Shown: positions 41,721-48,882 of the stretch, piece by piece
Numbering within the stretch: position 1 is the first letter of the stretch
Layout of the letters: the number at the start of each line of letters is the position of its first letter
DNA from: Nocardia beijingensis NBRC 16342
Lineage (GTDB): Bacteria; Actinomycetota; Actinomycetes; Mycobacteriales; Mycobacteriaceae
Length of the DNA stretch: 64,000 nt
Assembly: GCF_001612785.1 (NCBI RefSeq)
Contig: NZ_BDBC01000038.1
Location: forward strand, 1 to 64,000
Reading direction: 5' to 3'
Made by a program: the position numbers and the translations under genes
The notes under the pieces: model-generated
The model's input: the letters and a program-made list of their open reading frames with translations, nothing else
Told to the model about the DNA's origin: nothing
The model's database searches: none

Positions 41721-41780
41721 GCGTGTAGGGGTTGGATGAAGGAGTCGTGGGGCGGCGGGGGTGATCGTGTCGCGAGGAGG
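41721..41780. repeat. Dispersed 60-bp direct repeat, copy B
   Basis: Same orientation as copy A at 32661-32720, 55 of 60 bases identical. It lies 330 bp after the catabolic terminator. In both copies the minus strand would encode a similar peptide (ATRSP.PPHDS.IQ.LHA), but no gene around either copy is supported. Confidence 0.85.
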
Positions 41781-41998
41781 ACACACGCGGTAAGCACAGA
41801 GATCGACCTGCTGAAACGCTGATGGATCTGCGGTTCGTGTGCGTACAAGCGCCCGGCCCGGAAGCGAACTGTCGGTGTGGTCTGTCTATGGCGGCGCGTG
41901 GGCCGCTTAACTATCGTCAGATCCACGGCGGCCAGGACGAGCAGGTTTCGCCGAAAAAGCCGCTCCCTACAGCGCCTTGTCCTTGCCTCAACACATGT

Positions 41999-42037
41999 GA
42001 CCCCGGTGATCGGTCCACCGGACCGATCACCGGGGTC
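41999..42037. other. Perfect 18-bp hairpin
   Basis: GACCCCGGTGATCGGTCC pairs with its exact complement across a 3-nt loop (ACC). There is no U-tract. It lies 340 bp past the end of the minus-strand acyl-CoA ligase gene and could terminate leftward transcription or act as a protein-binding palindrome. Confidence 0.6.
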
Positions 42038-42377
42038 CGTCAGGGTCACGTCAGGCAATGCATCGCCGTGCGGCTTGATCCTGCATGGTGACTGCGATCG
42101 TCGGAGCGGGGTCGAGCGCATACCCCAGCCTCTCGCGCAGTCGGCCTCGCTGGTCGGCGCCCGGATCGACGAGCACGGGGGCATCGGTGAGTAGATCTAG
42201 ATCAGTGGTCTGCCAGCACAGTGCACGGCCCGACCCGAGCGTCAGCGGCGGGTCGACGAGATTCTGTTGTCCCCGACCGCGAAGAGTCCGACGACCGCGG
42301 AATCTATTGGCGTACGCCATCAGGTCGCCAAGCGGCTGTGCGCAAATGAGTCTCAGCCGGGTTGCGCCGATCCGCGG
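42038..42377. other. Spacer of unknown content
   Basis: 340 bp between the hairpin and the ligase gene. A minus-strand frame (42051-42320, 89 codons) contains a patch reminiscent of real protein (GRALCWQTTDLDLLTDAPVL) but I could not link it to any family, and no ribosome site precedes it. It might be a gene remnant. Confidence 0.3.
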
Positions 42378-44171
42378 TCAGTCGCTGTACATCGCGGCGA
42401 TCTCCGTGGCGAAGTCGCGGAGCACGATGTTGCGTTTCAGCTTCAACGACGGGGTGATGTAGCCGTTGGCTTCGGTCAGCCTGGTGTGCAGCAGGCGGAA
42501 CTTGCGGACGGCCTCGGCGCGGGAGACGGCTCGGTTGCCGTCGTCGACGGCGGCCTGGATGTCGGCCAGGAGATCGGGATCGGTGGCGAGTTCATCGACA
42601 CTGGCATCGGGGGGTTTGTCGTGGAGCTGTTTCCAGAGGGGAAAGTGCTCGTCGTCGATGGTCAGCAGGCAACCGATGAACGGTTTGCCGTCGCCGACGA
42701 CGATCACCTCGCCGATGATGGCGTTGGCGCGGATGCGGTCTTCGATCACGGCGGGCGCGACGTTCTTGCCTGCGGCGGTGACGATGATTTCCTTTTTGCG
42801 TCCGATGATGCTGAGGTACCCGTCGTCATCGAGAGTGCCGAGGTCGCCCGTGGCGAACCAGCCGTCGCAGAACGACTCGGTGGTGGCGCGCGGGTTGTTC
42901 CAGTATCCGGTGAATACATTCGGTCCGCGCAGCAAGATTTCGCCGTCGTCATCGATCCGGACCGACGAGCCCGGCAGCGGCTGGCCGACCGTGCCGATTT
43001 TGGGCTGGTCATCGGGATTGAAGGTGGCGGCCCCACAGGTCTCGGTCAGTCCGTATCCCTCCAGCACAGTGAAGCCGAGTCCCCGGTAGAAATGGCCGAG
43101 CCGTTCGCCGAGCGGCGCGCCGCCGGATATGGCGTGCGTGGCACGCCCGCCCAGCGCGGCGCGCAACCGTCGGTAGACCAGTCGATCGAACAGCGCGTGC
43201 CGGAGGCGGAGCGGAAGCGGTATTCGCCCGTGGTCGCGGGCGCGGCTGTAATCGATCGCGGTCGTGGCGGCCAGGTCGAAGATTCGTTCCCGATGGTCGA
43301 GCGCCGCTTTTGTGCGGGCGGTGTTGTACACCTTCTCGAAGACCCGGGGTACGCCCAAGATCAACGTCGGCCGGAATGTGCCGAGTTCAGCTGTGACGTC
43401 CTTGACGTCGCTGACGTGGGCGATGTCGACCGGGACGTACGCGGCGGCGACTTCGGCGATGCGGCCGAGCACGTGTGCCAGCGGCAGGAACAACAGCACC
43501 GAGGACTCTCCGATGCGGAACAGCTCTGGCAGCCTGGCGGTGATGTTGCCCAGTTCGGCCAGGAAGTTGCCGTGGGTCAGCTGACAGCCTTTCGGGCGGC
43601 CGGTGGTGCCTGAGGTGTACACGATCGTCGCCAGCGCGTCCGCAGTGACGGCAGTGCGGCGCTCGGCCACGGTGGTGTCATCGATGCGTGCGCCTTCCGC
43701 TGTCAGGGTCGCGACGGCATCGGTATCGATCTGCCAGGTGTGCGCCAATTTCGGCAATTGATCGCGTACTGCGGCGACCACTGCTGTGTGGTGATCGGTT
43801 TCTGTGGCAATGGCGGACGAACCCGAATCCGAGACAATCCATTGCACTTGTTCGGACGAGGACGTTTCATAGACGGGGACCGAAACCGCGCCCGTGTACC
43901 AGATCGCGAAGTCCAACAGCATCCATTCGTACCGGGTGCGAGACATGACGGCCACCCGATCGCCCACCTGGATGCCCGCGGCGATCAGCCCTTTCGCCGT
44001 CGCCCGCACTTCCGCGCGGAACTGGGCGGCAGTCACATCCTGCCAGCGCCCATTCACCTTGCGGGAGATGACCGCCAGGTCCGGGTACTGTTCGGCGTTA
44101 CGTTCGATCAGGTCGGTGAGGTTCGCCTCGGCGGGCACTTGGTACAGGGCCGGAAGTCCGAATTCCTGCAT
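42378..44171 (-). CDS. Long-chain acyl-CoA synthetase (FadD15-like)
   Basis: A 597-residue adenylate-forming enzyme. The AMP-binding motif ATIVYTSGTTGRPKGCQLTHGN, LEGYGLTETCG and the C-terminal GWFATGDLGTLDDDGYLSIIGRKKEIIV with GKNVAPAVIEDRI are complete. It activates long-chain fatty acids as acyl-AMP and transfers them to CoA. ATG 44171 follows GGAGGGA. The gene is upstream-adjacent to universal stress genes and has a DosR-like box at 44297. With the wax ester synthase at 55187 it can provide acyl-CoA for storage lipid made under low oxygen. Confidence 0.93.
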   Translation of the reverse strand: MQEFGLPALYQVPAEANLTDLIERNAEQYPDLAVISRKVNGRWQDVTAAQFRAEVRATAKGLIAAGIQVGDRVAVMSRTRYEWMLLDFAIWYTGAVSVPVYETSSSEQVQWIVSDSGSSAIATETDHHTAVVAAVRDQLPKLAHTWQIDTDAVATLTAEGARIDDTTVAERRTAVTADALATIVYTSGTTGRPKGCQLTHGNFLAELGNITARLPELFRIGESSVLLFLPLAHVLGRIAEVAAAYVPVDIAHVSDVKDVTAELGTFRPTLILGVPRVFEKVYNTARTKAALDHRERIFDLAATTAIDYSRARDHGRIPLPLRLRHALFDRLVYRRLRAALGGRATHAISGGAPLGERLGHFYRGLGFTVLEGYGLTETCGAATFNPDDQPKIGTVGQPLPGSSVRIDDDGEILLRGPNVFTGYWNNPRATTESFCDGWFATGDLGTLDDDGYLSIIGRKKEIIVTAAGKNVAPAVIEDRIRANAIIGEVIVVGDGKPFIGCLLTIDDEHFPLWKQLHDKPPDASVDELATDPDLLADIQAAVDDGNRAVSRAEAVRKFRLLHTRLTEANGYITPSLKLKRNIVLRDFATEIAAMYSD

Positions 44172-44296
44172 GACCGGTGGTCCCTCCTCCGCGCTGCCGG
44201 AGGGGCGCACGATGCGCTCGACCTGGATGAGCCGCGCACTACCGAGTATGGTCCGCATCACACGGCAGTCGCGACGGACGTTGGCAGTCGCGCGAA

Positions 44297-44310
44297 AGGA
44301 CGTAGGTCCT
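44297..44310. promoter_or_regulatory. DosR-like box upstream of the acyl-CoA ligase
   Basis: AGGACGTAGGTCCT keeps the palindromic GGAC-N4-GTCC core of the DosR site. It lies 126 bp ahead of the ligase start, inside a gene-free 263-bp spacer. Confidence 0.5.
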
Positions 44311-44434
44311 CTTCGACGAGCAATGCTCGGCCGCCCTGCCGCACAACACACGGCTCTACGAGCCGCAGTCCGACGGCGTGGAAGAGAAAGACCGTCGACC
44401 CTGCTGCCCGTTGTGGAAACCGAGCGTATCGGCA

Positions 44435-45337
44435 TCACCCGCCACGATGGGCCCCAGTTTCGCCCGTTCCATGGTCACTCGCCGATCTCGCGATGATCAC
44501 CGGAACCTCGGCCGCGTGCAGGACGGACTGACCGACCGAGCCGAGCGTCATTCCGGCGAAGCCGCCGCGACCGTGGCTGCCGACGACGATGAGCTGAGCT
44601 TTGTCGCCGATCATGAGAAGCCGTTCGGCGGGACGATCCTCGGTCACGATGCGGTGCACCGGGACCTCCGGATACTTCTCGCCGAATCCGGCGATACTCC
44701 GGGAGAGCAATTCTTCGCCCTCCATCTGCATTTGGTCGGATGATCCGAAGCGCAGGAAACCCGACCAGGTGTGTACCGCGACGAGTTCGACGCCACGGAA
44801 AGCGGCTTCATCGAAGGCGATCTCTACGGCGTGCACGCTAGCTCGTGAGCCGTCTACTCCGACTACCACCGGTCCGTCCGGTGGTGCGACGGTTTCCGGG
44901 ATGACCGCGACCGGGCATGCCGCGTGCCGCGCCAGAGCGGTGCTCACCGATCCCAGGAGTTTGCGGTTGACGGCGCCGAGCCCGTGGGTGCCAAGGACGA
45001 GCAGTCGCGCGGCCTTCGAGCGATCGCGCAGGACCGGGATCGGAGGCGCGTCCACCAGTTCGGTGGTGATCTCGAGTTCGGCGATCGGCGCGGCTTCGGA
45101 GATGGCGGCCGCGCGGGCGGTTTCGAGTGCGCCCAGCCCGCCTCGCCGATAACTGTCGAAGTCGAACTGGTCCAGTTCGAACCCCGATTCGAAGTCACCG
45201 AGCACACCGATCGCGTAGATGAGGTGTAGCGGCAGGTTGCGCCGAGCGGCATCGGCGGCAGCCCAGCGCAGTGCGGCAAGCGCGATGGGTGAGCCGTCGA
45301 CGCCGACCAGGACAGGCGGATTGCTGCTCACGGGCAT
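44435..45337 (-). CDS. Tandem-domain universal stress protein
   Basis: A 300-residue protein with two UspA domains. The first ATP loop is VLVGVDGSPIALAALRWAAADA, followed by VLGTHGLGAVNRKLLGSVS; the second is PVVVGVDGSRASVHAVEIAFDE with LIVVGSHGRGGFAGMTLGSVGQ. The G-2x-G-9x-G(S/T) motifs that bind ATP are intact in both halves. Tandem proteins of this type are among the most strongly induced mycobacterial dormancy proteins (Rv1996, Rv2005c, Rv2623). The upstream 106-residue gene is 51 bp away on the same strand. Confidence 0.92.
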   Translation of the reverse strand: MPVSSNPPVLVGVDGSPIALAALRWAAADAARRNLPLHLIYAIGVLGDFESGFELDQFDFDSYRRGGLGALETARAAAISEAAPIAELEITTELVDAPPIPVLRDRSKAARLLVLGTHGLGAVNRKLLGSVSTALARHAACPVAVIPETVAPPDGPVVVGVDGSRASVHAVEIAFDEAAFRGVELVAVHTWSGFLRFGSSDQMQMEGEELLSRSIAGFGEKYPEVPVHRIVTEDRPAERLLMIGDKAQLIVVGSHGRGGFAGMTLGSVGQSVLHAAEVPVIIARSASDHGTGETGAHRGG

Positions 45338-45388
45338 CTGTTGGTCTCTCTCCCTGCCTAGGCCGGTGCGCCTCGGCGTCGTCGCGAG

Positions 45389-45709
45389 CTACTGCGGTGC
45401 CGATGTGGTGGTGAGATGCTCGGCGATGAGAATGCGGTGAGCTTGCTGGGCCGCATCGGCCCGGCGTCGGTCGTCGGTGTCGCTGCTCGGCAACTGTTCG
45501 AGCCCGCGTGCGAGAACCGCGATGGTGTCACCGAGCAGCAGAAGCCGGTGTTCCAGTTCGTCGAGTCGCTCGGTGTGGGCGTCCGCTGCCGCGGCCTGCT
45601 CGCCCCCGGTCTTGTCGCGCAGCATCGAGCGCAGGCGCATCGGCGGCTCGGTGACGATCCGGCGAGCGAGGTGCAAGGACGCTTCCAGTGAATCGCTTAT
45701 AGGGGACAT
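45389..45709 (-). CDS. Small uncharacterised helical protein
   Basis: A 106-residue protein starting MSPISDSLEASLHLARRIV. It is highly charged and predicted to be largely helical, with a heptad-like stretch LDELEHRLLLLGDTIAVLARGLEQL that suggests a coiled coil. No known motif. ATG 45709 has only a weak ribosome site; an upstream ATG at 45739 is possible. It lies 51 bp ahead of the universal stress gene on the same strand. A DosR-like box lies 38 bp upstream. Confidence 0.55.
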   Translation of the reverse strand: MSPISDSLEASLHLARRIVTEPPMRLRSMLRDKTGGEQAAAADAHTERLDELEHRLLLLGDTIAVLARGLEQLPSSDTDDRRRADAAQQAHRILIAEHLTTTSAPQ

Positions 45710-45746
45710 GAGCATCAGGCTCGTCCCGATGTCCATGGCGCGCCTA

Positions 45747-45760
45747 GAGTCCGATGGCCC
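45747..45760. promoter_or_regulatory. DosR-like box between divergent small gene and USP remnant
   Basis: GAGTCCGATGGCCC. It shares the wider context CCTAG-GTCC-ATGGCC with the site at 58394, so the motif is repeated in two independent intergenic regions. Confidence 0.45.
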
Positions 45761-45788
45761 CGGCCGGAACGTCCGACGACCCTCCATC

Positions 45789-46075
45789 AAGTGGTCGTCG
45801 GCAACCGTGGTCTGGGGGCGTTCAGGCGACGATTGCCCGGTTCGGTGAGCGCAGCGGTGATCAAGAACGCCCGATGCCCGGTCGGCATCGTTCGCTCCGC
45901 GCCCGTCACGGATGCGGGGTCGATGGGTGAACCGGTCCTGGTCGGGGTGGGCGGAACACGCCGCTGCCGACCTGCTGTGTTGCTGGCATTCGAAGAAGCC
46001 TCGCGAGGAGGAGTTGATCGCTCTGCACGCGTGGAGCGATACGCGCGGGAGCCTGGATCCGTTCGCGTCTGACTG
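45789..46075 (+). pseudogene. Universal stress protein remnant, frameshifted
   Basis: The first frame encodes VVVGNRGLGAFRRRLPGS and VLVGVGGTRRCRPAVLLAFEEAS, matching the C-terminal half of domain 1 and the start of domain 2 of the intact USP at 47834. The match then continues in another frame (EEELIALHAWSDTRGSLDPF, beginning near 46003). The N-terminal half and the end of the second domain are absent, and GxDGS is altered to VGGT. It is a decayed copy of the neighbour rather than a functional gene. Confidence 0.75.
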
Positions 46076-46472
46076 CACCAGAATTCTACCTACTCGGGGG
46101 GAGACAGACGTCAGATGTTTCGACCGATGGCGGCGGGAGCGCGATGGTCGAAGGCAGCGCCGGTTCATCGGAGCACCGTCCGTACCCGCGCGGTGAAGGC
46201 TGTAGGCGATGCCGACACCTTCGCCTGCCGGGCCGATGGACACGGCGGCTCCGTGCTCGGCTCGCAGTCGGCGCTGCCGCCCCTGGGCGGCTACCCGCCG
46301 GGGGATCGGCGCGCCGCCGCGACCACCGCTCCCGGCGCGACAGCCGAGCCGAAGGTGGACAGAGGACCCGGCATTCGGTGACCTTCGGCCGTCACCCGCT
46401 TCGCTAGGTTCGCGCGATGCTGAATCAGAGTCGACAAAGCCGACAGCACCGGCGGAAAGGTGATTGATCGTC
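46076..46472. other. Spacer between two gene remnants
   Basis: About 400 bp without a supported gene, probably further decayed USP sequence at its left end. Contains the DosR-like box at 46378. Confidence 0.4.
46378..46391. promoter_or_regulatory. DosR-like box (GTGACCTTCGGCCG)
   Basis: Thirteen of fourteen bases are identical to the box on the minus strand upstream of the PEP-synthase gene (51270). It lies 82 bp before the SDR remnant's ATG, and thereby also upstream of the nitroreductase. Confidence 0.55.
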
Positions 46473-46774
46473 ATGGTTGAACTCACCGGTAGAAGCGCTC
46501 TCGTCACCGGCGGCGCGCGCGGTATCGGCGCAGCCGCTCTGGCGAAGGAGCAGTGCTCGATTCACCCGGGTCCTATTCTCATCCACCGATGACGGCGGCG
46601 ATGGACGAATCCGTCGCCGCGAACCAGCCGCTGGCCCGCTTCGGTCAGCCTGAGGAGGTGGCCGCGATGGTGCGATTCCTGGTCACCGAGGCCACCTACT
46701 CGACCGGCTCGGAATTCGTGCTCGACGGTGGTGTCACCGCCGGTCAGGTTCTGGGCCTACCGGACGACTCTTGA
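46473..46774 (+). pseudogene. SDR-family oxidoreductase with collapsed middle
   Basis: ATG 46473 opens VELTGRSALVTGGARGIGAAAL, the cofactor end of an SDR with a ribosome site (AAAGG) in front. After about 22 codons the sequence jumps to the C-terminal part, IHPGPIL, then in another frame MTAAMDESVAANQPLARFG, PEEVAAMVRFLVTEATYSTGS and EFVLDGGVTAG. Roughly 150 central codons, including the YxxxK catalytic site, are missing and there is a frameshift at the junction. Not functional. It sits directly ahead of the nitroreductase, whose promoter may run through it. Confidence 0.85.
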
Positions 46775-46785
46775 GAGGGCGAGCG

Positions 46786-47775
46786 ATGCCGAGAACACAC
46801 CCCGACCCCGAGACCCTTCGATCCGCGTTGGCGCTGGCGTCTCGGGCGCCATCGGTGCACAACACCCAGCCATGGCTGTGGCGGCTCGGACATGAGACGG
46901 TGCACCTGTACGCCGACGAGAGCCGGAGGTTGCCGCACACCGATCCCGACGGACGCGATCTGCTGCTCAGTTGTGGTGCGGCTTTGCATCATTTCCGAGT
47001 AGCCGCACGTGCGGAGGGGTGGGAGACGCTGATCCATCGGCTACCGAATCCGGCCGCGCCCGAGCACCTCGCGTCGATCGAGTTCCGTCGGACCACTTGC
47101 AGTCCCGAGGACGTCGAGTTGGCGCGTGCCATCAGCAGGCGCAGCACGGATCGCCGGCGCTTCAGCTCGTGGGAAGTACCGGCGGCGCATATCGAGGCCA
47201 TGATCGACGCCGGACTGGCCACCGGGGTGCTCGTGCACGATGTCGACGCCGAACCGGGGCGGACCCAGTTGCTGCGCGCGTTCGAACAAGCGGCCTGGCA
47301 ACACGCCCGTGACGTCTCCTATGGTGCCGAGCTGGCGCAGTGGAGCGGCAGGCACGCGGCGCCGCAAGGGGTGCCCGCGCGCAATGCAGTGTTGACCGAA
47401 GCCGATCCCACCGTACGCCCCTTTTCGAATCCGGGATTGCCACAGGCTGTGGTGCGCGACATCGATGCCGCCGATCGAATGCTGTTGCTGAGCACCAGTA
47501 GCGACGACCGATTGTCCCAGCTGCGCGCGGGGGAGGCCGCGAGTGCGGTGCTTCTGACCGCGACGACACTCGGTCTGGCGACCTGTCCGCTGACCGAGCC
47601 GATGGAGTTGGCCGACACCAGGAGACGCATTCGCGCCGACGTTCTGGACGACACCGGATTTCCGCAGATCATCATCCGGGCCGGTTATGCGGTCACAAGC
47701 GCCGACCCGGTACCGCCCACGCCACGCCGCCCGCTCGCCGAGGTGGTGCAGCAGTTGGGTTCGCCGGAGTCGTGA
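46786..47775 (+). CDS. Acg-family FMN-binding nitroreductase-like protein
   Basis: A 329-residue protein. LASRAPSVHNTQPWLWRL near the N-terminus, RRSTDRRRFSSWEVP, and the C-terminal LLTATTLGLATCPLTEPMEL and FPQIIIRAGYA match the Acg (Rv2032) family, a two-domain relative of nitroreductases that binds FMN in mycobacteria and belongs to the DosR regulon. Mycobacterial members have no proven enzyme activity and may sequester flavin. ATG 46786 is preceded by GAGAGGG. It sits between an SDR remnant and a universal stress gene. Confidence 0.9.
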   Translation: MPRTHPDPETLRSALALASRAPSVHNTQPWLWRLGHETVHLYADESRRLPHTDPDGRDLLLSCGAALHHFRVAARAEGWETLIHRLPNPAAPEHLASIEFRRTTCSPEDVELARAISRRSTDRRRFSSWEVPAAHIEAMIDAGLATGVLVHDVDAEPGRTQLLRAFEQAAWQHARDVSYGAELAQWSGRHAAPQGVPARNAVLTEADPTVRPFSNPGLPQAVVRDIDAADRMLLLSTSSDDRLSQLRAGEAASAVLLTATTLGLATCPLTEPMELADTRRRIRADVLDDTGFPQIIIRAGYAVTSADPVPPTPRRPLAEVVQQLGSPES

Positions 47776-47833
47776 TCGTGCGAACCGATTGCCACGGAGG
47801 CGTCACGACCGACCTGGGACCGAGGAGAACGCG

Positions 47834-48733
47834 ATGACGGAGCACTCGACGGGAACCGGCGGACCGATCGACAGGCCGATCGTGGTGGCTGTCGACGGTT
47901 CGGCCACCTCATATCACGCGGCGGCGTGGGCGGCGGCCGACGCCGCCCTGCATCGGGCCCGGCTGCTCATCGTCACCTCCGTCCCTGTGCGGCCGGGATA
48001 CGGCCCGGGGGCCACTCTCACCGAAGCCGATGTGGAGTGGCTGCGCAAAGACGGCGAAAGGGTGCTCACGGAAGCCGCTCGCGTGGCCAGGACGACCGCG
48101 ACGGGCGAGGCGCTGACGATCAGCACCGAGTTGACTGTCGCACCGATCATCCCCGACCTGATCGACCGGTCCCAGAGCGCGCGGATGCTGGTCGTCGGTA
48201 GCCGCGGCCTCGGTGCGTTCCGGCGTGAGTTGCTCGGGTCGGTGAGCACGGCGATGACTCGGCACGCCCACTGTCCGGTCGCGGTCGTGCGTTCGACGTC
48301 GGCGACCGATGCCTTTTCCGCGGGGAAACCGGTTTTGGTGGGAGTGGACGGCAGCACCAACAGCATGCCCGCCGTCGAGCTCGCCTTCGAGGAGGCGTCG
48401 CGACGCAAGGTCGGTGTGATCGCGCTGCACGCGTGGAGCGATTCGAGTGGCATCGACCTCGTGCCAGGGTGGGACACTGTGCGGGAACGCGAGGACGCGT
48501 TGCTGGCGGAGAATCTCGCCGGATGCGGCGAACGCTACCCGGACGTCGCCGTGCGACGTGTCCTGGTCCGTGATCGGCCGGTTCGGTCCTTGCTCGACCA
48601 ATCGGACGAGGCTCAGCTGCTCGTGGTGGGCAGCCATGGCCGCGGTGGGTTCACCGGCATGTTGCTCGGTTCCACCAGCGCGGCTTTGCTGCATTCGGTG
48701 GAGTGCCCCGTCATCATCGTGCGTCAGCGGTGA
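47834..48733 (+). CDS. Tandem-domain universal stress protein
   Basis: A 299-residue protein with two UspA domains. IVVAVDGSATSYHAAAWAAADA opens the first, and MLVVGSRGLGAFRRELLGSVST carries its G-2x-G-9x-GS ATP loop. VLVGVDGSTNSMPAVELAFEEAS and LLVVGSHGRGGFTGMLLGSTS form the second. ATG 47834 is preceded by GAGGAG. It lies 58 bp after the nitroreductase gene, likely one operon. A decayed relative is at 45789. Like Rv2623 it may act as an ATP-dependent growth regulator under hypoxia. Confidence 0.93.
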   Translation: MTEHSTGTGGPIDRPIVVAVDGSATSYHAAAWAAADAALHRARLLIVTSVPVRPGYGPGATLTEADVEWLRKDGERVLTEAARVARTTATGEALTISTELTVAPIIPDLIDRSQSARMLVVGSRGLGAFRRELLGSVSTAMTRHAHCPVAVVRSTSATDAFSAGKPVLVGVDGSTNSMPAVELAFEEASRRKVGVIALHAWSDSSGIDLVPGWDTVREREDALLAENLAGCGERYPDVAVRRVLVRDRPVRSLLDQSDEAQLLVVGSHGRGGFTGMLLGSTSAALLHSVECPVIIVRQR

Positions 48734-48882
48734 CGCGGGTAGGTCGAGGGGCGCTTGCCCTGTTCCGCTGTGCCGACGCGAACGGCGATTTGCGGGCGAC
48801 TGCCGACCGCACACGCCGCGCAGACCACCGCGTGCGAACCCGTTGAGGCCGTATCGGCTGACTACCGCCGGTGAGGACCTGA

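Noticed and set aside
42051..42320. 89-codon minus-strand frame in the spacer before the acyl-CoA ligase
   Set aside because: One stretch looks protein-like, but no start signal, no family and no conserved neighbour.
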